From the NCBI GenBank assembly GCA_003134785.1, contig PLCN01000002.1, positions 434,219 through 498,218 of the forward strand: a stretch of 64,000 bases of DNA. Direction: 5' to 3'. Position 1 is the stretch's first letter. Each line of letters starts with the position of its first letter. The DNA is from Spartobacteria bacterium (GTDB taxonomy: Bacteria > Verrucomicrobiota > Verrucomicrobiia > Chthoniobacterales > UBA10450). Below the pieces are notes generated by a model, which did no database searches, had not been told where the DNA came from, and worked only from the letters and a program-made list of their open reading frames with translations. Shown piece by piece: positions 9,415 to 18,342 of this stretch. The position numbers were made by a program, and so were the translations under genes.

Positions 9415-9572
9415 GTCATCCCGAGCCGCGCAGCCGGCGAGGGACCTCACAACCGGCAGTGCGGATTAGCTTGCGCCCTCCAACGCCATTGCCTTGACCG
9501 GCGTGGCCCTTGCGCAAGCTAGCCGATAAGAAATTGTGAGGTCCCTCGCCGTCTGCTGCGGCTCGGGATGAC
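9415..9572. repeat. Inverted-repeat element, family A
   Basis: Arms GTCATCCCGAGCCGCGCAG and CTGCGGCTCGGGATGAC enclose about 90 bases of unrelated sequence that has its own short inverted segment (GCTTGCGCC / GCGCAAGC). It lies between the divergent methyltransferase and thiG genes, so it occupies their promoter region. Confidence 0.85.
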
Positions 9573-9620
9573 AAACGCGTTCCACGATTTCACCACTCGA
9601 ACTTTGTGATAGGCTCAGTC

Positions 9621-10421
9621 ATGTCCGACAAGCCTTTGAAGCTGAAAATCGCCGATCGCGAATTCACCTCGCGGCTGCTTGTCGGCACCGGAAAATTCGG
9701 TTCGAACGAATTGATGCGGGACGCGCTCGTCGCCAGCGGAACAGAGATCGTCACCGTCGCGTTGCGCCGCGCGGATATTTCCGGCAAGCACGACGCCTTT
9801 GCGAACATTCTCGATTTTATCGATCCAAAACGGTTTCTCATTTTGCCGAACACGAGCGGCGCGCGTAACGCCGCCGAAGCTGTGCGTCTGGCCCGGCTCG
9901 CGGCTGCGGCCGGATTGCCGAAGTGGGTGAAGCTCGAGATTCATCCCGACGCGCGATATCTGCTGCCCGATCCGGTCGAGACTTTGGCGGCCGCAGAAAT
10001 CCTCGTGAAAGAAGGCTTCGTCGTCCTGCCTTACATCAACGCGGACCCCGTTCTTGCGAAGCGGTTGCAGGATGTCGGCACTGCAACGGTAATGCCGCTT
10101 GGTTCGCCCATCGGAAGCAGTCGCGGGATCGAAACGCGGGCGCAGATCGAGATCATCATCGAACAGGCGACCGTTCCAGTGGTGGTCGACGCGGGTCTTG
10201 GCGCTCCCAGCCAGGCGGCTGAAGCAATGGAGATGGGCGCCGACGCAGTGTTGGTAAACACGGCGATTGCGATCGCCTCCGATCCAAGCCGGATGGCGCA
10301 CGCGTTTCGCAAGGCGGTCGAGGCTGGCCGCGAAGCGCGCGAGATTGGATTAGCGGAAACGAGATCGAACGCGTCCGCGACGAGTCCGCTCACGGGATTC
10401 TTTTCGAGCGGCGAGCCGTAG
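9621..10421 (+). CDS. thiG: Thiazole synthase ThiG
   Basis: Builds the thiazole phosphate moiety of thiamine from deoxyxylulose phosphate, dehydroglycine and ThiS-thiocarboxylate. It is a TIM-barrel protein of 266 residues with the Schiff-base lysine in WVKLEIHPD (about residue 101), the [10 protein letters not shown] loop, [11 protein letters not shown] and the C-terminal phosphate site ([22 protein letters not shown] in part). The start at 9621 was preferred over 9606 because MSDKPLKL begins the family domain. No thiS, thiF or thiH lies beside it, so the pathway genes must be elsewhere. The TAG stop is supplied by the adjoining repeat. Confidence 0.95.
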   Translation: MSDKPLKLKIADREFTSRLLVGTGKFGSNELMRDALVASGTEIVTVALRRADISGKHDAFANILDFIDPKRFLILPNTSGARNAAEAVRLARLAAAAGLPKWVKLEIHPDARYLLPDPVETLAAAEILVKEGFVVLPYINADPVLAKRLQDVGTATVMPLGSPIGSSRGIETRAQIEIIIEQATVPVVVDAGLGAPSQAAEAMEMGADAVLVNTAIAIASDPSRMAHAFRKAVEAGREAREIGLAETRSNASATSPLTGFFSSGEP

Positions 10422-10550
10422 CCGCCGCCGTGTGGGCGGCGCGATTGGGTCGGGGCGGTAACGCGTTGTTCCCGGCGCTTCCCATAGCGAAGCGGCTACA
10501 AGGGCGACAATCGGGACGCTCAGGTCCCTCCCACATTGCCGCGGCTACAG
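10419..10550. repeat. Palindromic repeat, family B
   Basis: Begins CGTAGCCGCCGCC and ends GCGGCTACAG, with an internal GCGAAGCGGCTACA. The TAG in its left end is the thiG stop codon. Its right end abuts the stop of the minus-strand small gene. Confidence 0.8.
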
Positions 10551-10778
10551 GGGCCGGTAGGCGACACCGGCGTCGTTATAAAACTCGATTTGGTGTCCGC
10601 CGACGCGACGAACAAAGCGCCAGCCGTGTTCGCGGACGAGATCACGCAGTTCGGGATCCGAGAGCGATTGCACAATTTTCAGCTCCGACGGATGCGTCAC
10701 GAAATAGGAGGGTTTGATCGCGAGCGTTTTGCCGATCTTAGCGATTACTGCCGGCAGTTGTTCGTGCACCTCACTCAT
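10545..10778 (-). CDS. Hypothetical small protein (77 aa)
   Basis: Predicted from an intact frame in an otherwise non-coding interval with ordinary codon use. The product is soluble, begins MSEVHEQLPAVIAKIGK and ends HQIEFYNDAGVAYRPL; its length and mixed hydrophobic pattern suit a small globular domain. It converges with thiG and shares the repeat at 10419-10550 at its 3' end. I do not recognise a family, and the gene call itself is moderately secure. Confidence 0.5.
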   Translation of the reverse strand: MSEVHEQLPAVIAKIGKTLAIKPSYFVTHPSELKIVQSLSDPELRDLVREHGWRFVRRVGGHQIEFYNDAGVAYRPL

Positions 10779-10780
10779 CT

Positions 10781-10858
10781 CGCACAGAGGACACCAAGGG
10801 TCATAAAGTATTAATCTGCCACCGTCCCATCCTTTGTGTCCTTTGCGTCCGCTGTGCG
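10781..10858. repeat. Inverted repeat with CACAGAGGACACCAAG / CTTTGTGTCC arms
   Basis: CGCACAGAGGACACCAAGGG is followed after about 30 bases by CCTTTGTGTCCTTTGCGTCC and GCTGTGCG, forming an imperfect inverted repeat. It sits in the divergent promoter interval between the small gene and the TIGR00300 gene. A similar sequence lies at 14962-15010. Confidence 0.6.
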
Positions 10859-10915
10859 ATGCTTCGGAATTCCCCAGCGTTTGGCGGCGGCGGCGGGCTG
10901 CGCTAAGTTCGCGCG

Positions 10916-12133
10916 ATGTTTTCCGAAACCGTGGTGCTGCGAGGCCACATCATCGACTCGCTCATTCTGCCGAAAGTTCTCGATCAAATCCTGACCCAGG
11001 GCGGCGATTTCAAGATCGGCGAAATCAAGATCGGCCAGAACCGCGTCGATCAAAGCTATGCGCGGATCGAGGTCTCCGGGCCGACGCACGAAGCGCTCGA
11101 TGACATCGTGCTGCGGCTGCGTCAGCACGGCGCTGAAGTAATTGAAAAAGCCGATGTCCAATTAGCTCCATCGCCTGCCGATGGAGTGTTCCCCAAGGAT
11201 TTTTACGTCACGACCAATCAACAAACCTTCGTCACACTGGATAGCGCGGAAATCGAAGTGCATCCGGCCCTGATGGATTGCGCGGTCGTGGTCGATCGCG
11301 GTGCCCGCCGGGCGACCGCGAGAAAATTCCACGAAGTGAGTCGCGGGATGGAAATCGTGGTCGGCCACCAGGGGATCAAGGTCGTTCCGGTGCAGCGCTC
11401 CACCTCACACACGGATGTTTTCGAATTCATGTCGACGAACATTTCGCTCGAGAAACCGAAGAGCGGAGTGATCCGGGAAATGGCGACAGAACTCAAACGC
11501 GCGCGTGAAGAAGGCGGCAAAATCCTGGTCGTGGCCGGTCCTGCGGTCGTGCACACGGGCGCGGTCCCGCATCTGGAAAAATTGATCGAATGGGGCTACG
11601 TCGATCTCCTTTTTGGCGGGAACGCCATCGCGCTGCACGACATCGAGAACGCGCTCTTTGGCACGTCGCTCGGGATTAATCTGGAACGCGGCTCACTCGC
11701 GGAGCGTGGCCACGAAAATCAAATGCGCGCGATCAACGTCATCCGGGAAGCGGGAAGTATTTCGCGCGCGATCGAAACCGGCACGCTCAAGAGCGGGATC
11801 ATGGCGGCGTGCGTTCGGCACGGCGTGGTGTTTGTCCTGGCCGGCTCGATCCGCGATGACGGTCCGATGCCGGAAGTCATGACCGATACGCTCGAAGCCC
11901 AGGACGCGATGCGGGAGAAAATCACCGGCGTTACTACCGCGCTGATGATGGGAACGATGCTGCATTCGATGGCGGTCGCGAATTTACTTCCGGCCACGGT
12001 GAAAACTTTATGCGTGGATGTGAATCCTGCCGCCGTGAGCAAACTGACAGAACGCGGTTCATTCCAATCGCTCGGTCTGGTTTCGGATCTCGAGCCGTTC
12101 CTGCGCGAGTTGACCGGCTCGCTTGCGCGTTAG
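10916..12133 (+). CDS. TIGR00300 (LOR/SDH-domain) protein, probable ornithine cyclodeaminase
   Basis: A 405-residue soluble protein of the TIGR00300 / LOR-SDH family. Relatives include the C-terminal half of cyanobacterial AgrE/ArgZ and an archaeal ornithine cyclodeaminase (ornithine to proline plus ammonia, NAD-dependent). The N-terminal part (about 1-110) is the ACT-like LOR region; the nucleotide-binding part begins around KILVVAGPAVVHTG (about 200) and includes LLFGGNAIALHDIE. The next gene, 12 bases downstream, encodes a relative of the N-terminal half of AgrE, which supports a joint arginine-to-proline route. Family assignment is from recognised sequence; activity is inference. Confidence 0.85.
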   Translation: MFSETVVLRGHIIDSLILPKVLDQILTQGGDFKIGEIKIGQNRVDQSYARIEVSGPTHEALDDIVLRLRQHGAEVIEKADVQLAPSPADGVFPKDFYVTTNQQTFVTLDSAEIEVHPALMDCAVVVDRGARRATARKFHEVSRGMEIVVGHQGIKVVPVQRSTSHTDVFEFMSTNISLEKPKSGVIREMATELKRAREEGGKILVVAGPAVVHTGAVPHLEKLIEWGYVDLLFGGNAIALHDIENALFGTSLGINLERGSLAERGHENQMRAINVIREAGSISRAIETGTLKSGIMAACVRHGVVFVLAGSIRDDGPMPEVMTDTLEAQDAMREKITGVTTALMMGTMLHSMAVANLLPATVKTLCVDVNPAAVSKLTERGSFQSLGLVSDLEPFLRELTGSLAR

Positions 12134-12145
12134 TTGATTTCCGCC

Positions 12146-12955
12146 ATGCGCGAACTGCTCCTCTGTCCGCCGGATTATTACGGCATCGAATACGAGATCA
12201 ACCCGTGGATGAGTCGCGCGCGCGGTGCCGATACGCCGCTAGTGCAGGCGCAATGGAAAGGTCTGTTCGACACGCTTTCCAAACTCGATTGCAAGATTGA
12301 ACTCGTCCCGCCGCGTCCCAAACTTCCCGACATGGTCTTCACAGCAAATGCCGGCCTAACCGTAGGGCGGCGATTTATCCCGAGTAATTTCCGGCACGAA
12401 GAACGCGCCGGGGAAGCGCCGCACTTTGCGCGCTGGATGGAAGAACACGGCTACGACATTGTCTGGTTGCCGAAGGATTTGTTTTTTGAAGGCGAAGGTG
12501 ACGCGCTCTTCGGCGGGGACGTGCTTTTCTGCGGTTACAAATTTCGCTCCGATATCAATTCTCATCGCGCCGTAGCCGATATTTTAGGTTGTCTGGTTAT
12601 CTCGGTCGAGCTGGTCGATCCGCGCTTTTATCACATCGACACTTGTTTTTGTCCGTTGCCGGACGGTGGCGCAGTCTGGTTTCCCGACGCGTTCGACGAT
12701 TACGGGCAACGCACGATCCGGGACCACCTTCACGATTTGATCGACGTGGCACCGGAGGAAGCCGCGCACTTTTCCTGCAACGCTGTCGTGCTCAATCGCG
12801 ACATCGTTTTGCCCGAAGGCGCGCCGAAGCTTGTCGCAACATTGCGCGATCGCGGCTACACCTGCCATCCGCTCCCGATGACCGAATTCCTCAAGGCCGG
12901 CGGCGCCTGCAAGTGCCTGACGATGTTCATGCCGCAGAAGGAGAAATTGGCCTAA
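12146..12955 (+). CDS. Amidinotransferase-fold protein, probable arginine dihydrolase (ArgZ-like)
   Basis: A member of the guanidine-modifying enzyme superfamily, 269 residues. Landmarks fit arginine dihydrolase rather than amidinotransferase: FTANAGL (Asn68), FFEGEGDALF (Glu/Asp 115-119), a core His in FYHIDTCFCPL (His163) and the C-terminal nucleophile region GGACKCLTM (probably Cys257). Such enzymes convert arginine to ornithine, CO2 and two ammonia. The downstream position to the TIGR00300 gene (12-base gap) reproduces as two genes what cyanobacteria encode as one polypeptide, in reverse order. The first ATG (12146) was chosen over an upstream TTG. Reaction specificity is inferred from neighbours and motifs. 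Confidence 0.82.
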   Translation: MRELLLCPPDYYGIEYEINPWMSRARGADTPLVQAQWKGLFDTLSKLDCKIELVPPRPKLPDMVFTANAGLTVGRRFIPSNFRHEERAGEAPHFARWMEEHGYDIVWLPKDLFFEGEGDALFGGDVLFCGYKFRSDINSHRAVADILGCLVISVELVDPRFYHIDTCFCPLPDGGAVWFPDAFDDYGQRTIRDHLHDLIDVAPEEAAHFSCNAVVLNRDIVLPEGAPKLVATLRDRGYTCHPLPMTEFLKAGGACKCLTMFMPQKEKLA

Positions 12956-12984
12956 CGAGTTGTTGTGACGCGGTGGAATCGCGT

Positions 12985-13136
12985 GTCATCCCGAGCCGCG
13001 CAGACCGAGGGACCTCACAACTGCTCTCTCGCTATCGCGATCCATTGGGCGTTCACGGCAGGTCACGCGTGATTTTGTTTGGGTGACGCAATCTGTGTGT
13101 GTGAGGTCCCTCGCCGTCTGCGCGGCTCGGGATGAC
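12985..13136. repeat. Inverted-repeat element, family A
   Basis: Arms GTCATCCCGAGCCGCGCAGA and CTGCGCGGCTCGGGATGAC lie between two convergent genes (dihydrolase and polX). The left arm lacks a few bases of the GACGGCGAGGG core. Confidence 0.85.
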
Positions 13137-13153
13137 AGCTTTGTTGCGGTGCG

Positions 13154-14914
13154 TTATTTCCGGGTCCGCTTGCGCGTCAGCTCACCCTCAATCTTCCCGA
13201 GCGGCAAACAATTCATCACGTCTGCTTTCGTGAGCCAGCCTTTGCGAGCGACTCCGATACCGAACCATAATTCCTGGAGCCGTTCGGTCCGGTGCGCGTC
13301 GGGGTTGATCACGCACTTAACTCCCTTCTCCTTCGCCAGCGGCCACCACCGCCAATCGAGATCGAGGCGCTTCGGCGCGGCGTTGATCTCGATCCAGGTG
13401 CCGGTCTCCGCCGCCGCTTCGATAATGGCCGGAACGTCGACTGCGTACGGATCGCGTTTCAACAAGAGCCGTCCCGTGGGATGTGCCAGCATGGTCACAA
13501 ATGGATTGCTCATCGCGCGGATAATCCGCCGGGTCATGTCCGCTTCCGAAAGCGTGAAAGCGGAATGCACCGACGCCACGACGTAATCGAGTTCGGCCAG
13601 GACCTCGTCGTCGAAATCCAGTGAACCGTCGCGGAGAATATCGCATTCGACGCCGGCGAAGAGCCGGAAATTCTCGAATTCGCGGTTGAGTTTTCGGATC
13701 GCGGCGACTTGTGCGCGCAACCGCGGGACATCGAGTCCATTCGCCTGGATCGAGCTGCGGCTGTGCTCGGCGATCCCGAGATATTGCAGGCCTAACGACT
13801 GTGCCGCCGCCGCCATTTCTTCGAGCGAATTGTGACCGTCGCTTGCGGTGGTGTGGCAATGGAAAGTCCCGCGCAGGTTCTCCGCTTCGACCAGGCGCGG
13901 CAGGGTCTTCGCGGAGGCCGCTTCAAATTCACCGCAATTCTCCCGGAGTTCCGGCGGAATGTAGTCGAGCTCGAGCGCGCGATAGAGGTCCGCCTCCTCG
14001 CGAACCTCAGGAATTTTGCCGGTCGTTTTTTTCTTCGGTGAATCAGCGACGGGAGGCGCCGGCCCGAGCCGATATTCATTCAGCGTCCAGCCCCGTTGCA
14101 GCGCCCGATTGCGCATGACGATGTTGTGCTCCTTGCTGCCGGTAAAATAATTGAGCGCGAAGGGATATTCGGCCCCAGTGACCACGCGCAGATCGCATTG
14201 AATCCCCGAGCGCAATCGCACACTCGATTTGGTCGGTCCCTGCGCGATGATCGATTCGACCAGCGGATGCTGCGCGAAGATGGCCGTGATTTCGGCCGGC
14301 GCGGATGTGGCCACGATGAAATCGAGATCGCGCACAATCTCCTTCCGCCGCCGATAACTCCCGCCGATGCAGACATGCAGGGCGTCGGGATGCGCCCGCA
14401 AATCATTTTGCAGCGTCTCCGCTTCCGCTGCGATCGCGCCAAGATGAAATGACCCCGCATGCTTCGTGCGTTCAGCGATGGCGCGGCAAAGTTTATCCTG
14501 GGTCGTCTTTCCGAAACCCGGTAGTTCCGCGACACGGCCAGCGGTGCATGCTTCCTGGAGCTGCGCGATCGAGCTGACCTGAAGTTGTTCGTAGAGCGCC
14601 TTGATCTTTTTCGCGCCGAGACCCGGCAGTGAGAAGAGTTCGAGAATCTCCGCCGGAAATTCCGAGCGCAGGTCCTCGAAGAATTTCAGCGAGCCGGTTT
14701 CGACCAGCTCTTTTATTTTGGCGGCGATCGCTTTGCCGATGCCGGGAATTTTTTCCAGCGTCTCTTCATCGCGGAGATCGGAGATGTTGCCGCCCCAGGT
14801 TTCGAGAGACCGCGCCGCATTTGTGTAGGCCCGAATCTTGAAGGGATTTTCGCCCTTCAGTTCGAGCAGCGTCGCGATCTTTTCGAGCACGTCCGCGATC
14901 GTCGCCTTGTCCAT
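13154..14914 (-). CDS. polX: Family X DNA polymerase / 3'-5' exonuclease PolX
   Basis: Gap-filling repair polymerase with a C-terminal PHP exonuclease. In 586 residues: an N-terminal 8-kDa-like HhH region (IADVLEKIATLLELKGENPFKIRAY), helix-hairpin-helix units (PGIGKAIAAKI, LPGLGAKKI, LPGFGKTT), a nucleotidyltransferase site (GGSYRRRKEIVRDLDF with the metal Asp pair, third Asp in IQCDLRV), and a PHP domain with HCHTTASDGHN, IAEHS, ASVHSAF, LAHPTGR and NPDAHR metal ligands. The start at 14914 (MDKATI) is preferred; upstream in-frame codons encode atypical sequence. Confidence 0.95.
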   Translation of the reverse strand: MDKATIADVLEKIATLLELKGENPFKIRAYTNAARSLETWGGNISDLRDEETLEKIPGIGKAIAAKIKELVETGSLKFFEDLRSEFPAEILELFSLPGLGAKKIKALYEQLQVSSIAQLQEACTAGRVAELPGFGKTTQDKLCRAIAERTKHAGSFHLGAIAAEAETLQNDLRAHPDALHVCIGGSYRRRKEIVRDLDFIVATSAPAEITAIFAQHPLVESIIAQGPTKSSVRLRSGIQCDLRVVTGAEYPFALNYFTGSKEHNIVMRNRALQRGWTLNEYRLGPAPPVADSPKKKTTGKIPEVREEADLYRALELDYIPPELRENCGEFEAASAKTLPRLVEAENLRGTFHCHTTASDGHNSLEEMAAAAQSLGLQYLGIAEHSRSSIQANGLDVPRLRAQVAAIRKLNREFENFRLFAGVECDILRDGSLDFDDEVLAELDYVVASVHSAFTLSEADMTRRIIRAMSNPFVTMLAHPTGRLLLKRDPYAVDVPAIIEAAAETGTWIEINAAPKRLDLDWRWWPLAKEKGVKCVINPDAHRTERLQELWFGIGVARKGWLTKADVMNCLPLGKIEGELTRKRTRK

Positions 14915-14961
14915 CCGTTTATCTTTAGCCTGAAAACCAATCACGTCGATTTCGGAACGGC

Positions 14962-15010
14962 TCACACAAAGGACACAGCGGTCTTTCTGACCTTGGTGGA
15001 CCTTGTGCGA
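14962..15010. repeat. Short CACAAAGGACACAG / CCTTGTGCGAG inverted repeat
   Basis: Resembles the arms of the element at 10781-10858 but is shorter and more degenerate. It fills the 110-base gap between the transglycosylase gene and polX. Confidence 0.4.
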
Positions 15011-15024
15011 GGCAAATCGGGCCG

Positions 15025-15624
15025 CTACATCCGTCCGCGCCGCTTGTAGAATTCAAGGCGCGATATGATGGAATCGACGTACTTCCGCGTCCCAGGGAAA
15101 TCGATGTTTTCCCGGAACGTGTCCGGAGGAATGACGGCGTCCTCGCCGCCGGCCCAACGCTGCGCCCGACTGGCGCCGGCATTGTATTCCGCCAGCGCGA
15201 AGGGAACCGGGTCGGCCTGCTTTTCCCAATGCTGTGTCGCGCGCCAGAGATACCAGGTGCCCGCCTCGAGATTGATTTTCGGATCGAACAATTCCTCCGC
15301 GCGAAAATTCTCGATGCGATTTTCGCGCGCCCATTCCTGGGCCGCTTTCTCGCTCACCTGCATCAGTCCGCGCTCTCCCGCGCTCCCGAACTTCTGCGCG
15401 TCGAACCGGCTTTCACGCCAGACCACCGCTTTCACGAGCATCGGATCGAGATGATGCTCGGCGGCCACCGCTCGAATCAACGCATCGTGACCCTGGAAGC
15501 GCGCGGGGCTGATCCATTCTTGCAGCGTGTAGACGGGATCGCCTGATTTCGACGAGAGATAAGCCACGCTCGCCGCCGTCGCCAGCAGCACACAAATGAT
15601 GAGCTTGAATAGGAACCGAATCAT
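15025..15624 (-). CDS. Lytic transglycosylase, SLT family
   Basis: Cleaves peptidoglycan between MurNAc and GlcNAc with formation of a 1,6-anhydro end. The 199-residue protein has an N-terminal membrane anchor or signal (about 4-24), then a lysozyme-like domain with the catalytic Glu in VKAVVWRESRFD (about residue 70), the GLMQV loop and ALAEYNAG. It is transcribed toward polX without overlap. The start ATG at 15624 gives a proper signal segment. The TAG stop lies in a GCCGCTACA sequence resembling the end of family B repeats. Confidence 0.92.
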   Translation of the reverse strand: MIRFLFKLIICVLLATAASVAYLSSKSGDPVYTLQEWISPARFQGHDALIRAVAAEHHLDPMLVKAVVWRESRFDAQKFGSAGERGLMQVSEKAAQEWARENRIENFRAEELFDPKINLEAGTWYLWRATQHWEKQADPVPFALAEYNAGASRAQRWAGGEDAVIPPDTFRENIDFPGTRKYVDSIISRLEFYKRRGRM

Positions 15625-15726
15625 GATTTCAAAAGCGAACGAACGAGGCGGTGAAACTCACGTCAACAGCAACCCACGCATCGATTCATCGGGCAACGAA
15701 ATTTGCACGTCGTCGCGCGGAGACGT

Positions 15727-15981
15727 CTAGAGCTCCAGAATCGTAATGAACAGAATGGCCGCGGCGTGAATCAAGACCAGGATCACCATCCACATCCGGA
15801 GATTCCCCGCGGCCGGGCTATCGGTTCCCACGTCGCTGGTGCGGCCGCCGAAGACGGTTTTCCGGTTGCGAATGAAATATATGGCCGCGCTCAAGACGAC
15901 GATGAAGCATATTCCCAGAAACACCTTCACCCCGACCATGGATCGAGCCTCCCGTGATACGGCCAGGAACAACTCGTTCAT
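15727..15981 (-). CDS. Small membrane protein, two helices
   Basis: An 84-residue frame with two hydrophobic helices (about 18-38 and 62-82) separated by a basic/polar loop (RNRKTVFGGRT). It is transcribed divergently from priA. No family is recognised; a real gene is supported by the clean two-helix pattern and lack of competing frames. Confidence 0.55.
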   Translation of the reverse strand: MNELFLAVSREARSMVGVKVFLGICFIVVLSAAIYFIRNRKTVFGGRTSDVGTDSPAAGNLRMWMVILVLIHAAAILFITILEL

Positions 15982-16014
15982 GCCGACAGTTCGTGCCGTG
16001 GAGACGAAGCAGTT

Positions 16015-18285
16015 GTGTTTGATGAACGCGGCAAGATCTCTCCTTTACCACAAACCGTGAATGCTTCCTACGCCCGCGTCATTATCGATCGTTCGATTCA
16101 TCGCGAGCTCGACTATTCGATTCCGGAAACTTTTGCGGACCGGGTCAGCATTGGTTCGCGCGTGCGGGTTCCGTTTCGCGAAAAGTCAGCTCTCGGAACC
16201 GTCGTGGCGCTGCTGGCCGAATCCGAGGCGGAAGGCATTCGACCGATCGAAGCGCTGGTCGGCGACCGGCCCGCGCTGAGCACGAAGCTCGTCGAGCTCG
16301 CGCGCTGGATGAGCACGTACTACTGCTGTCCCATCGAAACGGTGATGCGGAGTCTTTTGCCGCAGGTGATTCGACGCGCGGAAGTCGGGTGGAAAAAGCA
16401 ATTGTTCGTCAGCGCCGCGAAGGAGATTCTGGCGGAAGAGATCGAGAAATTGCGGAAGGGCGCGCCGCGGCAGGCGGAATTGCTCGAGGCCGTCTCGAAA
16501 CTCAAGGGAGCCATTCCGGCCGCGGAACTTCTTCGCCAGACCTCGCTCGACAATCAAACGCTGCGCGCGCTGGAGAAGCGCGGCTTCGTCTCACTGCGCG
16601 AGGAAGCAGTGGCGCGCGATCCTCACGCCGACGAGCAATTTATCGCGTCGACCGACCTGACGCTAAACCTGGAACAAACATCCGCCTTGAGCGCGGTCGA
16701 AGAAGCGTTGGCATCGCCCGAAACCGCGAAGCCGATTCTGCTGCATGGCGTGACCGGAAGCGGAAAGACGGAAATTTATTTGCAGGCAATCAGCTCGACC
16801 CTGGCGCGGGGGAAAACCGCCATCGTGCTCGTGCCGGAAATTTCTCTCACGCCGCAAACTGTGGAGCGATTCAAGAGTCGTTTTTCCGAAGCTCAGGACA
16901 CCGTCGCGGTCTTGCACAGCCACTTGTCCGAAGGCGAGCGTCATGACGAATGGCACAAGATCCAATCGGGTCGTGCGCGGATCGTGGTCGGCGCGCGCAG
17001 TGCTGTGTTTGCTCCACTCGAAAATCTTGGCCTGATCGTCGTCGATGAAGAGCACGAAACCTCCTACAAGCAGGAGGAAGCGCCGCGCTACCACGCGCGC
17101 GACGTCGCGGTCGTCCGGGCGAAAATGGAGCAGTGCGTCGTGCTGCTCGGAACCGCCACGCCTTCACTCGAGAGCTATCACAACGCGGTCGAGGGGAAAT
17201 ATCGCCTGCTCAATCTGACTCAGCGGGTGGACGATTGCCAGATGCCGCTGATGCGGATCGTCGATCTGCGGCTCGCGCGGCGGAAAGAAAAAGTGGCCGC
17301 GATCCTTTCCGAACAATTGCGCGCCGCGATCACCGCCCGGCTCGAGAAACACGAGCAGACCATCCTGTTCCTCAATCGCCGAGGATTTTCGACCTCGCTC
17401 CTTTGCAGTGCGTGCGGTGAAGCGCGGAACTGTCCGAACTGCAGCGTTGCTCTTACTTTTCATCGCGGCGCAGCGCGGTTGACTTGCCATCTCTGCGGAC
17501 ATACGGCCGCAGTGCCAAAGAAGTGTCCGGCTTGCTCGCAGGACGCGCTGATCTACTCCGGTTTCGGCACCGAGAAAGTGGAATCAAACGTCGCGCACCT
17601 TTTCCCCACGGCAGTCGTGCGGCGGATGGATGCCGACTCCATGACGCGAAAGGACGCTTATCGCGAAACGCTGCACGCCTTTCGGTCCGGCAAGATCGAC
17701 ATTCTCGTCGGCACGCAAATGATTGCCAAAGGTCTGCACTTCCCGAATGTCACGCTGGTCGGAATCATCAACGCCGATCTCGCGCTCCACATGCCCGACT
17801 TCCGCGCGGGCGAACGGACCTTCCAATTGCTTACGCAAGTCGCCGGGCGCGCGGGCCGCGGCGAGACGCCCGGCGAAGTGTTCGTGCAAACCTACACGCC
17901 GTTCAGCCCGTCCATTCAATTTGCGCGTCATCACGATTTCGCCGGTTACTTCCAGCAGGAGCTGGAATTTCGTGAACGCTGCGACTTTCCGCCTTTCAAG
18001 CACGCCGTCTTGATCACCGTTCGCTCAGCTCATGAAACACGCGCCCAATTCTCCGCGGAGACGATCGCGCGCCGATTGAAAGAAGCATTGCCGGACGAAT
18101 TCATTTTGAGCGCGCCGTCACCCGCGCCGCTCGAAAAATTGCAGGGCCAGTTTCGTTTTCACATCTTGATGCGCGGCGAAGCAATCGTGCGCTTGAGCCG
18201 GATCATCCGTGAGACCCTGGACAAACTTCCGCTCCCCGAAGACGTCGTCGCGTCAGTCGACGTCGACCCGTATCAACTCCTGTAG
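16015..18285 (+). CDS. priA: Primosomal protein N' (replication restart helicase)
   Basis: Reloads the replisome at stalled forks. The 756 residues have a 3'-DNA-binding N-terminal domain (YARVIIDRSIHRELDYSIPE), Walker A GVTGSGKTEIY (about 243), DEEH box (about 342), the helicase-embedded zinc module with four Cys pairs (CSACGEARNC, CPNC, CHLC, CPAC; about 467-507), and the GTQMIAKGLHFPNVTLVG and QVAGRAGRG motifs. The start is uncertain: GTG 16015 has a weak GGAGA upstream, GTG 16057 lies closer to the conserved domain. Its TAG stop is at one end of a repeat whose other end gives the stop of the convergent LysR gene. Confidence 0.94.
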   Translation: MFDERGKISPLPQTVNASYARVIIDRSIHRELDYSIPETFADRVSIGSRVRVPFREKSALGTVVALLAESEAEGIRPIEALVGDRPALSTKLVELARWMSTYYCCPIETVMRSLLPQVIRRAEVGWKKQLFVSAAKEILAEEIEKLRKGAPRQAELLEAVSKLKGAIPAAELLRQTSLDNQTLRALEKRGFVSLREEAVARDPHADEQFIASTDLTLNLEQTSALSAVEEALASPETAKPILLHGVTGSGKTEIYLQAISSTLARGKTAIVLVPEISLTPQTVERFKSRFSEAQDTVAVLHSHLSEGERHDEWHKIQSGRARIVVGARSAVFAPLENLGLIVVDEEHETSYKQEEAPRYHARDVAVVRAKMEQCVVLLGTATPSLESYHNAVEGKYRLLNLTQRVDDCQMPLMRIVDLRLARRKEKVAAILSEQLRAAITARLEKHEQTILFLNRRGFSTSLLCSACGEARNCPNCSVALTFHRGAARLTCHLCGHTAAVPKKCPACSQDALIYSGFGTEKVESNVAHLFPTAVVRRMDADSMTRKDAYRETLHAFRSGKIDILVGTQMIAKGLHFPNVTLVGIINADLALHMPDFRAGERTFQLLTQVAGRAGRGETPGEVFVQTYTPFSPSIQFARHHDFAGYFQQELEFRERCDFPPFKHAVLITVRSAHETRAQFSAETIARRLKEALPDEFILSAPSPAPLEKLQGQFRFHILMRGEAIVRLSRIIRETLDKLPLPEDVVASVDVDPYQLL

Positions 18286-18342
18286 CAACGGCGGTCTGTC
18301 GCCGTTCCGCGGCGCGCCCCGACAGAGCGGGGCGGCTACAGC
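18281..18342. repeat. Palindromic repeat, family B, shared stop for two convergent genes
   Basis: TGTAGCAACGGCGG at the left and GGGGCGGCTACAGC at the right enclose GC-rich hairpins. TAG at 18283 ends priA; TAG on the other strand (18338-18336) ends the LysR gene. The element could act as a bidirectional terminator. Confidence 0.85.
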
